The notes under the pieces: model-generated
What the model was told of the DNA's origin: nothing
Database searches by the model: none
Seen by the model: the letters and a program-made list of their open reading frames with translations, nothing else
Made by a program: the position numbers and the translations under genes
Shown: piece after piece, positions 44,014 to 52,399 of the stretch
Layout: every line of letters begins with the position of its first letter
Position numbering within the stretch: the stretch's first letter is position 1
Assembly (NCBI GenBank): GCA_028278405.1
Contig: JANQEK010000022.1
Coordinates: forward strand, 118,548 to 182,547
Length of the DNA: 64,000 bases
Reading direction: 5' to 3'
DNA from: Nitrospinaceae bacterium
GTDB lineage: Bacteria > Nitrospinota > Nitrospinia > Nitrospinales > Nitrospinaceae

Positions 44014-44811
44014 TCAGGGTTTCAACAGACGATTGAGCATTTCCGCCAAGCGAATTCCAGCGCGGCGCAATCGATCTTCGACTATAGCCCGTCCCTCGCG
44101 AATATAATCCTGCGATAATTCCCGATCCATGGAAAACTGTAAACGGTACCCAAAATCCAGAACCAGGGCTCGCGACTCGTTGGACCAGTCATCGGGCGTC
44201 CCGCCTATCCAACGAGCTTTGTCTTCCGGAGTGATGGATCGGTTCAACCGGCGGGCGAACTGCAGTTGTGAGCTTCCATCCAAAAAAATCAGATCATGGT
44301 CCCAGACACGATGAAGATTGGTTGGCTTGTCTCCAAAATAGACGTCAATCTCGTTGCCTCCACGATCTTTTTCGTTGCCCAGGTGCATGGGCTGGTGAAT
44401 ATCGGCCACCAAGTGTACCAAAAACTTGAAGGCTTCTTTTCGTGTTTTTCGGGACGCGCCGGGGTCAATCAAAACACCTTCATACTCCTTGATTTTTTCG
44501 GTCACACAGCGTCTCCGGGGACAATCCCGTTCCTGATCATATGTACGGTGATTGGCAGCAATGTTGGTGTAGTGCAGGACATCCGGCTTGTTTTCGTATC
44601 TCTTTATTTCATCAGCCCAGTTGGCGACATTTGCCAGATGATTTATGTTAAAATTTCTGCCAATGGTTTTTCGAACCTGGGGTTCCAGATTCATTTCTGC
44701 GATGTGACCCACAATGCGATGACCCGCCGGGCCCCAGGCCAACCCTTCCTGCAGAGGTAAAGCACTCAGAAGGATGCACCCGGTCAAGTATCGGACGATT
44801 CGGTTTCCCAT
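44014..44811 (-). CDS. Secreted S1/P1-type nuclease
   Basis: 265 residues with a signal peptide; cleavage leaves W as the first residue (LAWGPAGHRIVGHIAE), which is required because the N-terminal Trp ligates zinc in this family. Other ligands are visible in HYTNIAAN, HLVADIHQPMHLGNEKDRGGNEIDV and NLHRVWD. S1/P1 nucleases degrade single-stranded DNA and RNA outside the cytoplasm and may recover phosphate; the nearby Pit genes fit that idea. Confidence 0.92.
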   Translation of the reverse strand: MGNRIVRYLTGCILLSALPLQEGLAWGPAGHRIVGHIAEMNLEPQVRKTIGRNFNINHLANVANWADEIKRYENKPDVLHYTNIAANHRTYDQERDCPRRRCVTEKIKEYEGVLIDPGASRKTRKEAFKFLVHLVADIHQPMHLGNEKDRGGNEIDVYFGDKPTNLHRVWDHDLIFLDGSSQLQFARRLNRSITPEDKARWIGGTPDDWSNESRALVLDFGYRLQFSMDRELSQDYIREGRAIVEDRLRRAGIRLAEMLNRLLKP

Positions 44812-44843
44812 GCAAAAGTAACCCGTTTCTTTATCGACATAAA

Positions 44844-45602
44844 ATGATTAAAGCGGCTTATCATACCATCAAGTTCTGGATCATCATTATCATTCTTTCG
44901 ATTGTTTTGGGAACACTGGCTGTACTGGCTCGATTGTTCGATTCCTCGAACAATCTTTCGCACAGGGTTTCCGGTTTATGGGGAAACTGGCTGTGCAAGT
45001 TTAATGGTATTCAGGTCGATGTCGAAGGCTTGGAAAATATCAGGAGGGATCAGGCTCAGATTTTTGTCGCTAATCATCAGGGGTTTTTCGACATTTTTGC
45101 ACTTAACGGATTTTTACCGGTACAACTTCGGTGGGTCGCCAAATCCAGTTTATTCAAAATTCCTTTTGTGGGATGGTCGATGACAGCCTCGGGCTACATT
45201 CCTGTGGAACGGGAAAGCCGGAAAAAATCCTACCAGGCTTTTCTGGCCACCATTGAACAGTTGAAGGCGGGAAACTCTATCGTGATTTTTCCTGAGGGAA
45301 CCCGATCTGCAGATGGAACGATCGGTCCGTTCAAAAAAGGAGGACCCTTGCTTTCGGTGCGATCCGGCTCGCCGCTGGTACCGGTCACTCTCATCGGAAC
45401 GGGGAGTATCATCAAAAAAGGAAGCGGCGTCATCAATCCCGGACGAATTCAGATCATTATCTCGCCGCCTCTATCCAGCCAGGAAGTCAAGGAAGAAAAA
45501 GAAGAAAACGTGCTTCGCAATCTCCGCGACACTATTTGCAAAAATTACGAGAACCATCGAACTTTGGAAGGAGAAAAAGAAAATATTGCTCAAGACGGGT
45601 AA
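44844..45602 (+). CDS. plsC: 1-acyl-sn-glycerol-3-phosphate acyltransferase
   Basis: 252 residues with an N-terminal membrane helix (about 10-32). The acyltransferase blocks are present: VANHQGFFDIF (HxxxxD type: H-Q-G-F-F-D), SGYIPVERES, FPEGTRSADG and VPVTLIGTG. It makes phosphatidic acid. The gap to the divergent nuclease gene is only 32 bp, so promoters overlap. Confidence 0.92.
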   Translation: MIKAAYHTIKFWIIIIILSIVLGTLAVLARLFDSSNNLSHRVSGLWGNWLCKFNGIQVDVEGLENIRRDQAQIFVANHQGFFDIFALNGFLPVQLRWVAKSSLFKIPFVGWSMTASGYIPVERESRKKSYQAFLATIEQLKAGNSIVIFPEGTRSADGTIGPFKKGGPLLSVRSGSPLVPVTLIGTGSIIKKGSGVINPGRIQIIISPPLSSQEVKEEKEENVLRNLRDTICKNYENHRTLEGEKENIAQDG

Positions 45603-45622
45603 CCGCCGTGTGATCGTCCGGC

Positions 45623-46147
45623 TTATACACCCTTTTCTTTCTGGATGAATTCCCAGACTTCCCGGGGATGTTCGCGCAGGTCTTCGATGTCATCCCAAAT
45701 TCCGCGAATCATTCCGGTTTTGTCGATCACAAATGTGGTTCGGTGAATGCGTTTAACCATCTGTCCCAGATCATCCACCTCTTCGGTCACACCATACAAA
45801 TCGGTGACCTTCTTATGCTCGTCCGCCAACAAGGTAAATCCAAGCTGGTAGATTTCGGTGAACTGACGGTGGGACTGCAGACCGTTCCAACTGATTCCGA
45901 ACAACTCGACTTCCTTGGTGCGAAACTTGCGGTTCCATTCATTGAAACAAACCATGGCCCGGGTATCTTCCGGACTGGCGTCAAAAACATAAAACGCCAG
46001 GATCACCCAGTTTTTACTTTCGTAATCCTTGAGCTTAATGGTCACTCCTTCTTCAGCGGAGGGACTGGTGGCGCCTGCTTTGTAACCATACACCGCGGGC
46101 AGCTCAAAATTGGGCGCACGGTCGCCGACTTCCAGTTTGTCAGCCAT
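45623..46147 (-). CDS. AhpC/TSA-type peroxiredoxin
   Basis: 174 residues. The thioredoxin-like start GDRAPNFELPAVYG and central LAFYVFDASPEDTRAMVCFNEWNRKF resemble peroxiredoxins; the candidate peroxidatic Cys is in MVCFNE. The usual PxxxTxxC motif is distorted: the residue three before the Cys is Ala, and Thr lies two residues further away. Catalysis may be altered. No second Cys with an obvious resolving role is visible. It is the last gene of a BolA-glutaredoxin-peroxiredoxin operon on the minus strand. Confidence 0.8.
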   Translation of the reverse strand: MADKLEVGDRAPNFELPAVYGYKAGATSPSAEEGVTIKLKDYESKNWVILAFYVFDASPEDTRAMVCFNEWNRKFRTKEVELFGISWNGLQSHRQFTEIYQLGFTLLADEHKKVTDLYGVTEEVDDLGQMVKRIHRTTFVIDKTGMIRGIWDDIEDLREHPREVWEFIQKEKGV

Positions 46148-46185
46148 AAAACCTTCTTCGTAAGAGGTTAAAGAGGAGGAGTGTT

Positions 46186-46509
46186 CTATGCGTCGCCGAA
46201 AGCTTTCTTCAATAAGGGCTCGACTTCTCCCTTACTTTCCATTTCATCGAGAATATCGGTATCGCCGTAAAAATCCCCGTTAATGAATACTTTCGGAAGC
46301 GTCGGCCAATTGGTCATCTGATTTAGAGCTTCTCGCTTTTGCATATTTTCGAGAACATTGATGACTTCAAACGGGTACCCGTATTTATTGAAAAACTGGA
46401 TGGTCTCCACCGTGAAACCGCACTGTGGAGCGGCTTTGGTACCTTTTCCATAAATCAGAATTTTGTTCTCGGCAATTTCACTTTTAATTTCGTCTTCTAG
46501 TGCAGACAT
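46186..46509 (-). CDS. grxD: Monothiol glutaredoxin, Grx4/GrxD type
   Basis: 107 residues with the Grx4 pattern KGTKAAPQCGFTVETIQFF and WPTLPKVFINGDFYGDTDIL. The active site is CGFT instead of the usual CGFS. These proteins hold a 2Fe-2S cluster with glutathione and often pair with BolA. The BolA gene lies directly upstream in the same operon, which supports that partnership. Confidence 0.93.
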   Translation of the reverse strand: MSALEDEIKSEIAENKILIYGKGTKAAPQCGFTVETIQFFNKYGYPFEVINVLENMQKREALNQMTNWPTLPKVFINGDFYGDTDILDEMESKGEVEPLLKKAFGDA

Positions 46510-46552
46510 GAGCTACTCCTTAAAAAACATGATTACATGTAAAATTTATGGG

Positions 46553-46786
46553 TTATGCGGGAACATCCGTTTTGATTTCCGCCGCGTGAATTCGTCCGTC
46601 CTTCATAGCGTCGTTCAGGCAACCCTGAACCATTCGGTGACGCTCCATAACATTTTTACCTTCAAATTCCTTGGAAACAACATGGATTATAAAGTGGTCG
46701 CTCATTCCCGTTTTATCCATTGCATTGACTTCTGCATCAGGAATTTTTGCCTGGACCAACTCTATCAAGTCTGGAATTCTGATCAT
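46553..46786 (-). CDS. BolA/IbaG-family protein
   Basis: 77 residues with the BolA pattern: helix start IPDLIELVQAKIPDAEVNAMDK, conserved SDHFIIHVVSKEFEGKNVMERHRMVQGCL, and HAAEIKT near the end. BolA proteins bind monothiol glutaredoxins and take part in Fe-S cluster transfer. It is the first gene of the minus-strand operon and is divergent from the A-type Fe-S carrier gene. Confidence 0.92.
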   Translation of the reverse strand: MIRIPDLIELVQAKIPDAEVNAMDKTGMSDHFIIHVVSKEFEGKNVMERHRMVQGCLNDAMKDGRIHAAEIKTDVPA

Positions 46787-46970
46787 TCATTCACCCTTTT
46801 CTTTCATCGCTTAAATTAAAACCTTTAAGATTCAAGCGATCCCGAAAAGGTTTTAACTTTTTTGTCACCTCAGAAATATATCATACAATTCCTTCCATCA
46901 GTATATTTTTAAAGGTTTATTTCTCAATAAGTTACAAAGATTTTTGACGGACGGGACCGAGGCTCAATGT

Positions 46971-47000
46971 TTGACGGTCTCTCAAAATTTCCGGTATAAT
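46971..47000 (+). promoter_or_regulatory. Sigma70 promoter of the A-type Fe-S carrier gene
   Basis: TTGACG (46971-46976) and a perfect TATAAT (46995-47000) are 18 bases apart; the start point would lie near 47007, 62 bases before the ATG at 47069. Confidence 0.65.
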
Positions 47001-47068
47001 ACTGAATCCAAAGGACAATTTTGGTATCTAAATAACACATAAACCTTTTGATTTTTAGGGAGCCTTCA

Positions 47069-47410
47069 ATGCCCGACACACAACAGTTCGTTTCCATCAC
47101 TCCGGTTGCCTCGGAAGAAGTGATCAAACTCATTGCGCAGGAGAACAAACCCGGCATCGGTCTGCGCCTCGGCGTCAAGGGGGGCGGTTGTTCCGGTCTT
47201 TCGTACGATCTCGGATTCACCCCAAAAGAAGACGGAGACACGGTCATCGAGCACGAGGGTTTCCAGGTATTCATGGACCCCAAAAGCCTGATCTATCTGA
47301 AGGGGATGCAATTGGACTATCAAGGGGGGTTGCAGGGAAAAGGGTTTGTCTTCGTCAATCCCAATGCCAAATCCACCTGCGGTTGCGGGGAGTCGTTTTC
47401 TCTCACTTGA
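47069..47410 (+). CDS. A-type Fe-S carrier, IscA/ErpA family
   Basis: 113 residues from the ATG at 47069 (AGGGAG upstream). The three conserved Cys are present: GGGCSGLSYDL, then CGCGESF at the C-terminus. A-type carriers deliver iron or Fe-S clusters to target enzymes. The divergent operon holds BolA and monothiol glutaredoxin and the next gene is YgfZ-like, so the whole stretch is an Fe-S trafficking cluster. Confidence 0.94.
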   Translation: MPDTQQFVSITPVASEEVIKLIAQENKPGIGLRLGVKGGGCSGLSYDLGFTPKEDGDTVIEHEGFQVFMDPKSLIYLKGMQLDYQGGLQGKGFVFVNPNAKSTCGCGESFSLT

Positions 47411-47513
47411 CCCGCACCAACGTGACCTGGACCCAGCCAAGCAAAGTTTTGAAATTTCCTCCGGGTGTTGGCCCGGTCAGCGCATCTGGTCTCGACGCCG
47501 ATGCGCTTTTTTA

Positions 47514-49256
47514 ATGGGTAAAACGTCCGATATGAAAACTCTTACCAATATTGATTCCGAATACAAGCAGGCCCGCGAGGGTTGCGTCTATTTCTCCTTA
47601 GAGGATTTCTGCCTGGTGGAAGCAAAGGGCAAGGACGTTTTTTCCTTCCTTCAATCCCAGACCACAAACGACGTTCTCAACCTGGCCATCGGTTCCGGTT
47701 TGGGCAATGCCCTGGTCGACCGTAAGGCGCGCCTGTTGGGAAATTTCTCCCTGCATAAAACCTCGGACACTTCGGCGCTGATCCTGATTGAGACTCAACA
47801 ACGGGATGCCCTGATCGATCAGCTGGAAGAATATCATTTTCGGGAAGACGTAGAATGGAACAAGGAAACATCTTTTGGTTTTCTACTGGCGCTGCAGGGC
47901 CCCAAAAGTCCAGTGGTGTTAGATAAGTTAACCCAATCCAACGTCGGTCTTCACAACACCAATGACATTTTCACTGCAAATATCGACGGGTTGGAAATGC
48001 AGGTGATCTGTAAAAGCTTGACCGGTGAAGAAGGCTATCTCCTGGCTTGCTCCGCTGACCATAAAGAGAATCTTCTCCAGGCTCTGAGCCAGATAGACGA
48101 TTCGGCAGGAGTGGTTCCCATTGGTCCCGAGACCCGGGAAACATTGAGAATCGAAGCCGGCCTTCCCCGTTACGGCCGCGACATGGACAAAACTCATATT
48201 CTCCCGGAAACCGGACTGGAGCACACCTCGGTCAGTTACCACAAGGGCTGTTATATCGGGCAAGAGGTGATTGCACGGATCAAAACCTACGGTTCTCCGG
48301 CTTTTGCGCTTATGGGAATTATTCTGGAGGGAGATTCCCTGCCTGATTTGGATGCCACCATTAAAATGAAAACAAAAAAAATCGGTGTCGTCAAAAGTTC
48401 TGTTTATTCTCCTTCTATAAAGAAAGTGATTGCGCTGGCTTACTTGCAAAAGGATTTCCGCAGTCCCGGTCAGACTTATGAAGTGAGCCTGAACGACGAA
48501 CCCGCAAAGATCACCACCTGTCTGCTCCCGTTTTACCAGACAGCCGGCAAAACCGAGCGCGCCAAACAGCTCCACCAACAGGCACTGACCCTGTTCAAGA
48601 AAGAGGAAAACCTGGACGCTCCCATTACTCTGTTGCGCGAAGCCATTGCGCTCGATCCTAAATTCGCGCCCGGATACGAGGCACTGGGGGTCATGCTTTC
48701 CAAGCAGAATAAATTGGACGAAGCGATTGCATTAATGAAGCGGTTGGCGGAAATCGATCCGCAGGAAATTATGGCGCATACCAATCTTTCCATTTACTAC
48801 ATGCAACAGGGTCGCATTGAAGATGCTGAAATGGAAAAGGCCGAAGCCACGGCGATCCAGTTCGAAAAACTGGTTGAGGAAAATCAGGCGAAAAAGGCCC
48901 GTGAAAAACAGTCCTCTCTGGAGGAAGAAGAAAGAAAACGGCAAGTGGAGATGTTCTACAAAGTGCTGGAGATCGATCCGGTTGACCAAGTGGCTAACTT
49001 CGGCTTGGGTTCCATCTATTTGGACACGGGTCAATATGAGGAAGCTCTGGTTCCTCTGAAAACGGTTGTGGAACATTATCAGGATCATTCAGCAGCCTAT
49101 CTGGCGCTGGGAAAAACTCTGGAGAAACTGTCGCGAAAGGAAGAAGCAGCGGATGTTTATCAAAAAGGAATTGCTGCGGCTTCCAAAAAGGGGGATTTGA
49201 TGCCCTTAAAGGATATGCAGAACCGGCTGAATCAAATTTTGCACTCCGGCTCCTGA
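47514..49256 (+). CDS. YgfZ-type folate-binding protein fused to TPR domain
   Basis: 580 residues from the ATG at 47514 (a second ATG is at 47532). The N-terminal ~335 residues are GcvT-like YgfZ: FLQSQTTNDVLNL, RIEAGLPRYGRDMD and the hallmark KGCYIGQEVIARIKTYG with its reactive Cys. From about 345 a set of TPR units follows (ALTLFKKEENLDAPITLLREAIALDP, KLDEAIALMKRLAEIDP, YLDTGQYEEALVPLKTVVEH), with a charged helix between. YgfZ aids repair or assembly of 4Fe-4S enzymes; the TPR part could dock clients. YgfZ proteins normally lack TPRs. The 3' end overlaps the convergent gene by 25 bases. Confidence 0.9.
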   Translation: MGKTSDMKTLTNIDSEYKQAREGCVYFSLEDFCLVEAKGKDVFSFLQSQTTNDVLNLAIGSGLGNALVDRKARLLGNFSLHKTSDTSALILIETQQRDALIDQLEEYHFREDVEWNKETSFGFLLALQGPKSPVVLDKLTQSNVGLHNTNDIFTANIDGLEMQVICKSLTGEEGYLLACSADHKENLLQALSQIDDSAGVVPIGPETRETLRIEAGLPRYGRDMDKTHILPETGLEHTSVSYHKGCYIGQEVIARIKTYGSPAFALMGIILEGDSLPDLDATIKMKTKKIGVVKSSVYSPSIKKVIALAYLQKDFRSPGQTYEVSLNDEPAKITTCLLPFYQTAGKTERAKQLHQQALTLFKKEENLDAPITLLREAIALDPKFAPGYEALGVMLSKQNKLDEAIALMKRLAEIDPQEIMAHTNLSIYYMQQGRIEDAEMEKAEATAIQFEKLVEENQAKKAREKQSSLEEEERKRQVEMFYKVLEIDPVDQVANFGLGSIYLDTGQYEEALVPLKTVVEHYQDHSAAYLALGKTLEKLSRKEEAADVYQKGIAAASKKGDLMPLKDMQNRLNQILHSGS

Positions 49257-50929
49257 CTTTTCAGAAAACCCCACATGTCCGACTCGGTATTCAGCACTCC
49301 TTTTTGAATCAAGCCTTGTGTGATTGAAACTCCGTGATCCATCAAAAACCAGCAACGCAATAAGAACTTTTCTTCCGGAGTGGTGTGGGCATCCTCCCAT
49401 TCGGTAACGGAAGTGTGCTGTTTTAAGTCCCGCATCAGCGCCTCCGGAATGTTAAGCCTTCTCTTCTTCACAAAAGCGTTAAATCCCTCGACCAGCATGG
49501 GTTGAAAATCTTTCCGGCTGATTTTAATCAATTCCGAAACACTGGGCAGGTTTTCCTTGTGGTATTGAAAAAATTTGAGCTTGTAATACTGATGGATGGT
49601 TTCGAGTCGGAAATAACAATGAAGATCGACCACGTTTTCACCATACGCCTGAACAAGGTATTTTCGGATCAAAGGCTTGCCATTTTGCAGAAGTAATTTA
49701 TTCAAACGGCCGCGGTCGAACAAGTGAATGCGCACCGTACTCAAATGCTTGCAGCATTGTTCTTCGATATCCTTTCGCAGGCTCTTATTCTGCGGAGGCA
49801 CCCGGTACCAGTAAATTTCGTCCCGGGCCACCTGTAGGGCTTGCTCATAGGATTCAGCGATCTGATGATTACTGGCTTTCTTAGCCTGGCGGGCAATCTG
49901 ATAGGAGTTCTCGTGATCGAAGCCGAGTTCAATCAACCGACTCTGAAAGTCCTTCCGGCTTCCCATCAGGTAGCCGCCACGCTCCTTGATATGATCCTTG
50001 GCCTTATCCACACCCCGCAGGGCGAGGCTCACATCCCGCGGAGTCAAATCCAATTCCAGGCTGTGAGCGAATTCATAAATATCCTGAAGGGTTTTATAAT
50101 TTAACTTGTCGATATACAAAAATTTCTGGATATTTTTTTCCTGGAATCCGCACATTTCAAAAATCTTGATTTTTTTGTATTTCACTTCCTCCCAATATTT
50201 GCGGGTTCCCTCCTTTTTGCTGAATTGCCCTTCAATCTCCGACCGGGCTTTAAAAAAATAGCTGCGCAGCAAATACCACTTGGATTTTAAAGTGGATTCA
50301 ATAATCCATCGGTATTTGGGAGTCAAGGCGGTCAGCTTGGGGTCGTCGAGCATTTCGATTTCCCCAGTAACCAGAATATAATCCAATAATTCGAGATGCC
50401 GCTCCAGTAGAACCGGGTTGACGGTTTCAATAAACTTGCGATAAATCGTTTTCCAGCGATAAAGATCAAAGCCTCCCGAACTACCATTGGATTTCCCGGC
50501 AGACAGTTTTTTCTTTATAGACTGCATGCCGTTTTTTTCAATCTTTTGAAACAGCTCGTCCCTCGCTCCGATGTCGCGGATTTTAATCTGCTTAAGGCGG
50601 CTGATTATGGAATGGGATTTTTCCTGAATTTCCCGATCGAAGTCTGCGTAGGTTTGGCTGGAAGAAAAATAGATGGAGGACAACAGATCATCAACCATGT
50701 CCAGGGAGACCATCGTTTTCCTGGACAGTTTTTTATACTGGCTGAAATCCAGGGTTTTATTGCCCGTCTGACAGGATCGTATATCGTTCAGATAGGTTCG
50801 GGCACGATCGAGATCTTCTGTCTGGACATAAGGATCGTTAATGACCTTAAGGAACAGAAATTCGGCTTTTTGCAAATCCCTTTTTGCCAGAAGCTCCAGC
50901 CCCTGGTTCAAAGGATCAAATACAAACAT
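49232..50929 (-). CDS. Large helical protein of unknown function
   Basis: 565 residues, charged and almost wholly alpha-helical by composition, with no signal peptide or membrane segment. The start (LNQGLELLAKRDLQKAEFLFLKVINDPYV) looks like one TPR-type helix pair; no other repeat or motif is clear. It lies at the end of the minus-strand block and overlaps the YgfZ-TPR gene tail. I do not recognise a family. Confidence 0.7.
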   Translation of the reverse strand: MFVFDPLNQGLELLAKRDLQKAEFLFLKVINDPYVQTEDLDRARTYLNDIRSCQTGNKTLDFSQYKKLSRKTMVSLDMVDDLLSSIYFSSSQTYADFDREIQEKSHSIISRLKQIKIRDIGARDELFQKIEKNGMQSIKKKLSAGKSNGSSGGFDLYRWKTIYRKFIETVNPVLLERHLELLDYILVTGEIEMLDDPKLTALTPKYRWIIESTLKSKWYLLRSYFFKARSEIEGQFSKKEGTRKYWEEVKYKKIKIFEMCGFQEKNIQKFLYIDKLNYKTLQDIYEFAHSLELDLTPRDVSLALRGVDKAKDHIKERGGYLMGSRKDFQSRLIELGFDHENSYQIARQAKKASNHQIAESYEQALQVARDEIYWYRVPPQNKSLRKDIEEQCCKHLSTVRIHLFDRGRLNKLLLQNGKPLIRKYLVQAYGENVVDLHCYFRLETIHQYYKLKFFQYHKENLPSVSELIKISRKDFQPMLVEGFNAFVKKRRLNIPEALMRDLKQHTSVTEWEDAHTTPEEKFLLRCWFLMDHGVSITQGLIQKGVLNTESDMWGFLKSQEPECKI

Positions 50930-51408
50930 AAGGCACGGTGACGCCTTATTCTTTTTGAAGCTTCATCCAGGTATAAAGGTTTGAACACCTTCCCGGCGAA
51001 AAATATTATCCTGCTTGAGCATTTTTCAACCCAATAACCTAATAGTGTTATTGCTTCAAAACCTTGGAGTGCGCAACTGCCACTCTGTATATATCAAGAT
51101 GAAACCGAAAAATAAGGCAATTTAAGCCCCATCCAGAATTCCGTGGGGCGCTGTTGATATCGAAGTACTAAGCAAGACACAAATAGTACACAAATTAAGA
51201 TGCGAAAAGGCTGTTTCGGGTTTTAAAAAATTCCGAATCGAAAAAGCTTGTATATTGACCCATAAGCCCTTTCATTAAAGAGTCTTAGAACTTTCGACAG
51301 CAGATTGCTGTATACACTGGAAGGATTAATTGGCAGGAACCCTGCCCGGACCACCCCTCTCGGACCCCGTATGGGACGGGCATCCGAACCGAGCGCTGCA
51401 GAGACAGG
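50930..51408. other. 479-bp intergenic region, no gene seen
   Basis: The region separates the helical unknown from the TorD-like gene. It has no open frame of note, no tRNA-like fold and no convincing terminator. The left part presumably holds the promoter of the minus-strand gene at 49232-50929. The right end (51330-51400) is GC-rich with short inverted segments around CCGTATGGGACGGG. Confidence 0.5.
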
Positions 51409-52236
51409 TTATTTGATCGGTTCGCACTCCGCCGGAGCGTTGGCAACCAAATCGTTTTCCATACTATAAGAAAGAGATCGGTATTCCGGCTCTTCCACTT
51501 TGATGGGCTTCACATCCAGCAAGGCACACTCGTTTTGGACCATCAGTGAAAGGATATCGACGATGTCCTTATACAAACCCCGCTCAGCTTTACGTGCAGT
51601 AAAGATGCAGAATAAAGGAGTCCAACGACCGATATGGTTGCGAAGGAATTTTTTAGCAGTGGAACGCACAACGGCGATTTTCTTTTCATCGTGCCCGTTC
51701 GTGATGCCATAGGCTTCACGAAAGCACAGATATGACAAAAATGAAAGCTCTACGGAAATATGATCGACCCGCTCTTTCCCTCGGCTTTTGGGGAACTCAA
51801 ACCCAAACGTTTCATAGAAACCGCCGAGTTGGATCAAAACATCGGTCTGGGACTGAATTCCACCTTCAGTTCCGTATTGCATTTCGTAGGGAGGGCACTC
51901 CTGGGAAACCGCGTGTCCGAAAACGCGGATGTACTCCTGTTGCACCTGTTTCAAAGCCATTTTTGGGAGATACTTGCCAAAACGATCGATCATTTCCTTG
52001 ACCCGGCCCCAGTCTTCTTCGTCCAACAAAACCACATCGAACGGCTCCAACAAGGATTTCGGGCGAAAAAACTTCCGATTCCACGGATAACTGAACGCGT
52101 TGGACAAAATGTCATAAATCCTGCCGCGGGCTAATTGCAGGGAAATTCTCTGCTCCTTACATTCCTCCATAGATCCCGTTTCACCAAACTTCAACATTAT
52201 CGGATCTTGATTTTTTGCTTCGCTCACTTCGGACAT
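51409..52236 (-). CDS. TorD/NarJ-type molybdoenzyme maturation chaperone
   Basis: 275 residues, all-helical. Family hallmarks are YIRVFGHAVSQECPPYEMQYG (the E-C-P-P-Y/E segment of NarJ/DMSO-reductase chaperones) and RVDHISVELSFLSYLC. These proteins bind the signal region of a molybdopterin enzyme such as nitrate reductase or nitrite oxidoreductase and assist cofactor insertion. No such enzyme is in the window, so the client lies elsewhere. In a Nitrospina-like host nitrite oxidoreductase would be the obvious candidate; that is inference. Confidence 0.85.
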   Translation of the reverse strand: MSEVSEAKNQDPIMLKFGETGSMEECKEQRISLQLARGRIYDILSNAFSYPWNRKFFRPKSLLEPFDVVLLDEEDWGRVKEMIDRFGKYLPKMALKQVQQEYIRVFGHAVSQECPPYEMQYGTEGGIQSQTDVLIQLGGFYETFGFEFPKSRGKERVDHISVELSFLSYLCFREAYGITNGHDEKKIAVVRSTAKKFLRNHIGRWTPLFCIFTARKAERGLYKDIVDILSLMVQNECALLDVKPIKVEEPEYRSLSYSMENDLVANAPAECEPIK

Positions 52237-52399
52237 GGGACTCTCCCTAAAAATAGTCAGGCCGTCTGGCCCAATCTCCGTTTAAAACCTCAAACCTTGC
52301 TCTCCCCCAGGTCTCGTTTCCGGACCAGTTCACAAGTTTAATTTAATTTCAGCCGAAAGGAAATTTTTAATAATCAAGCTATCACAAACAGTAAATAAA

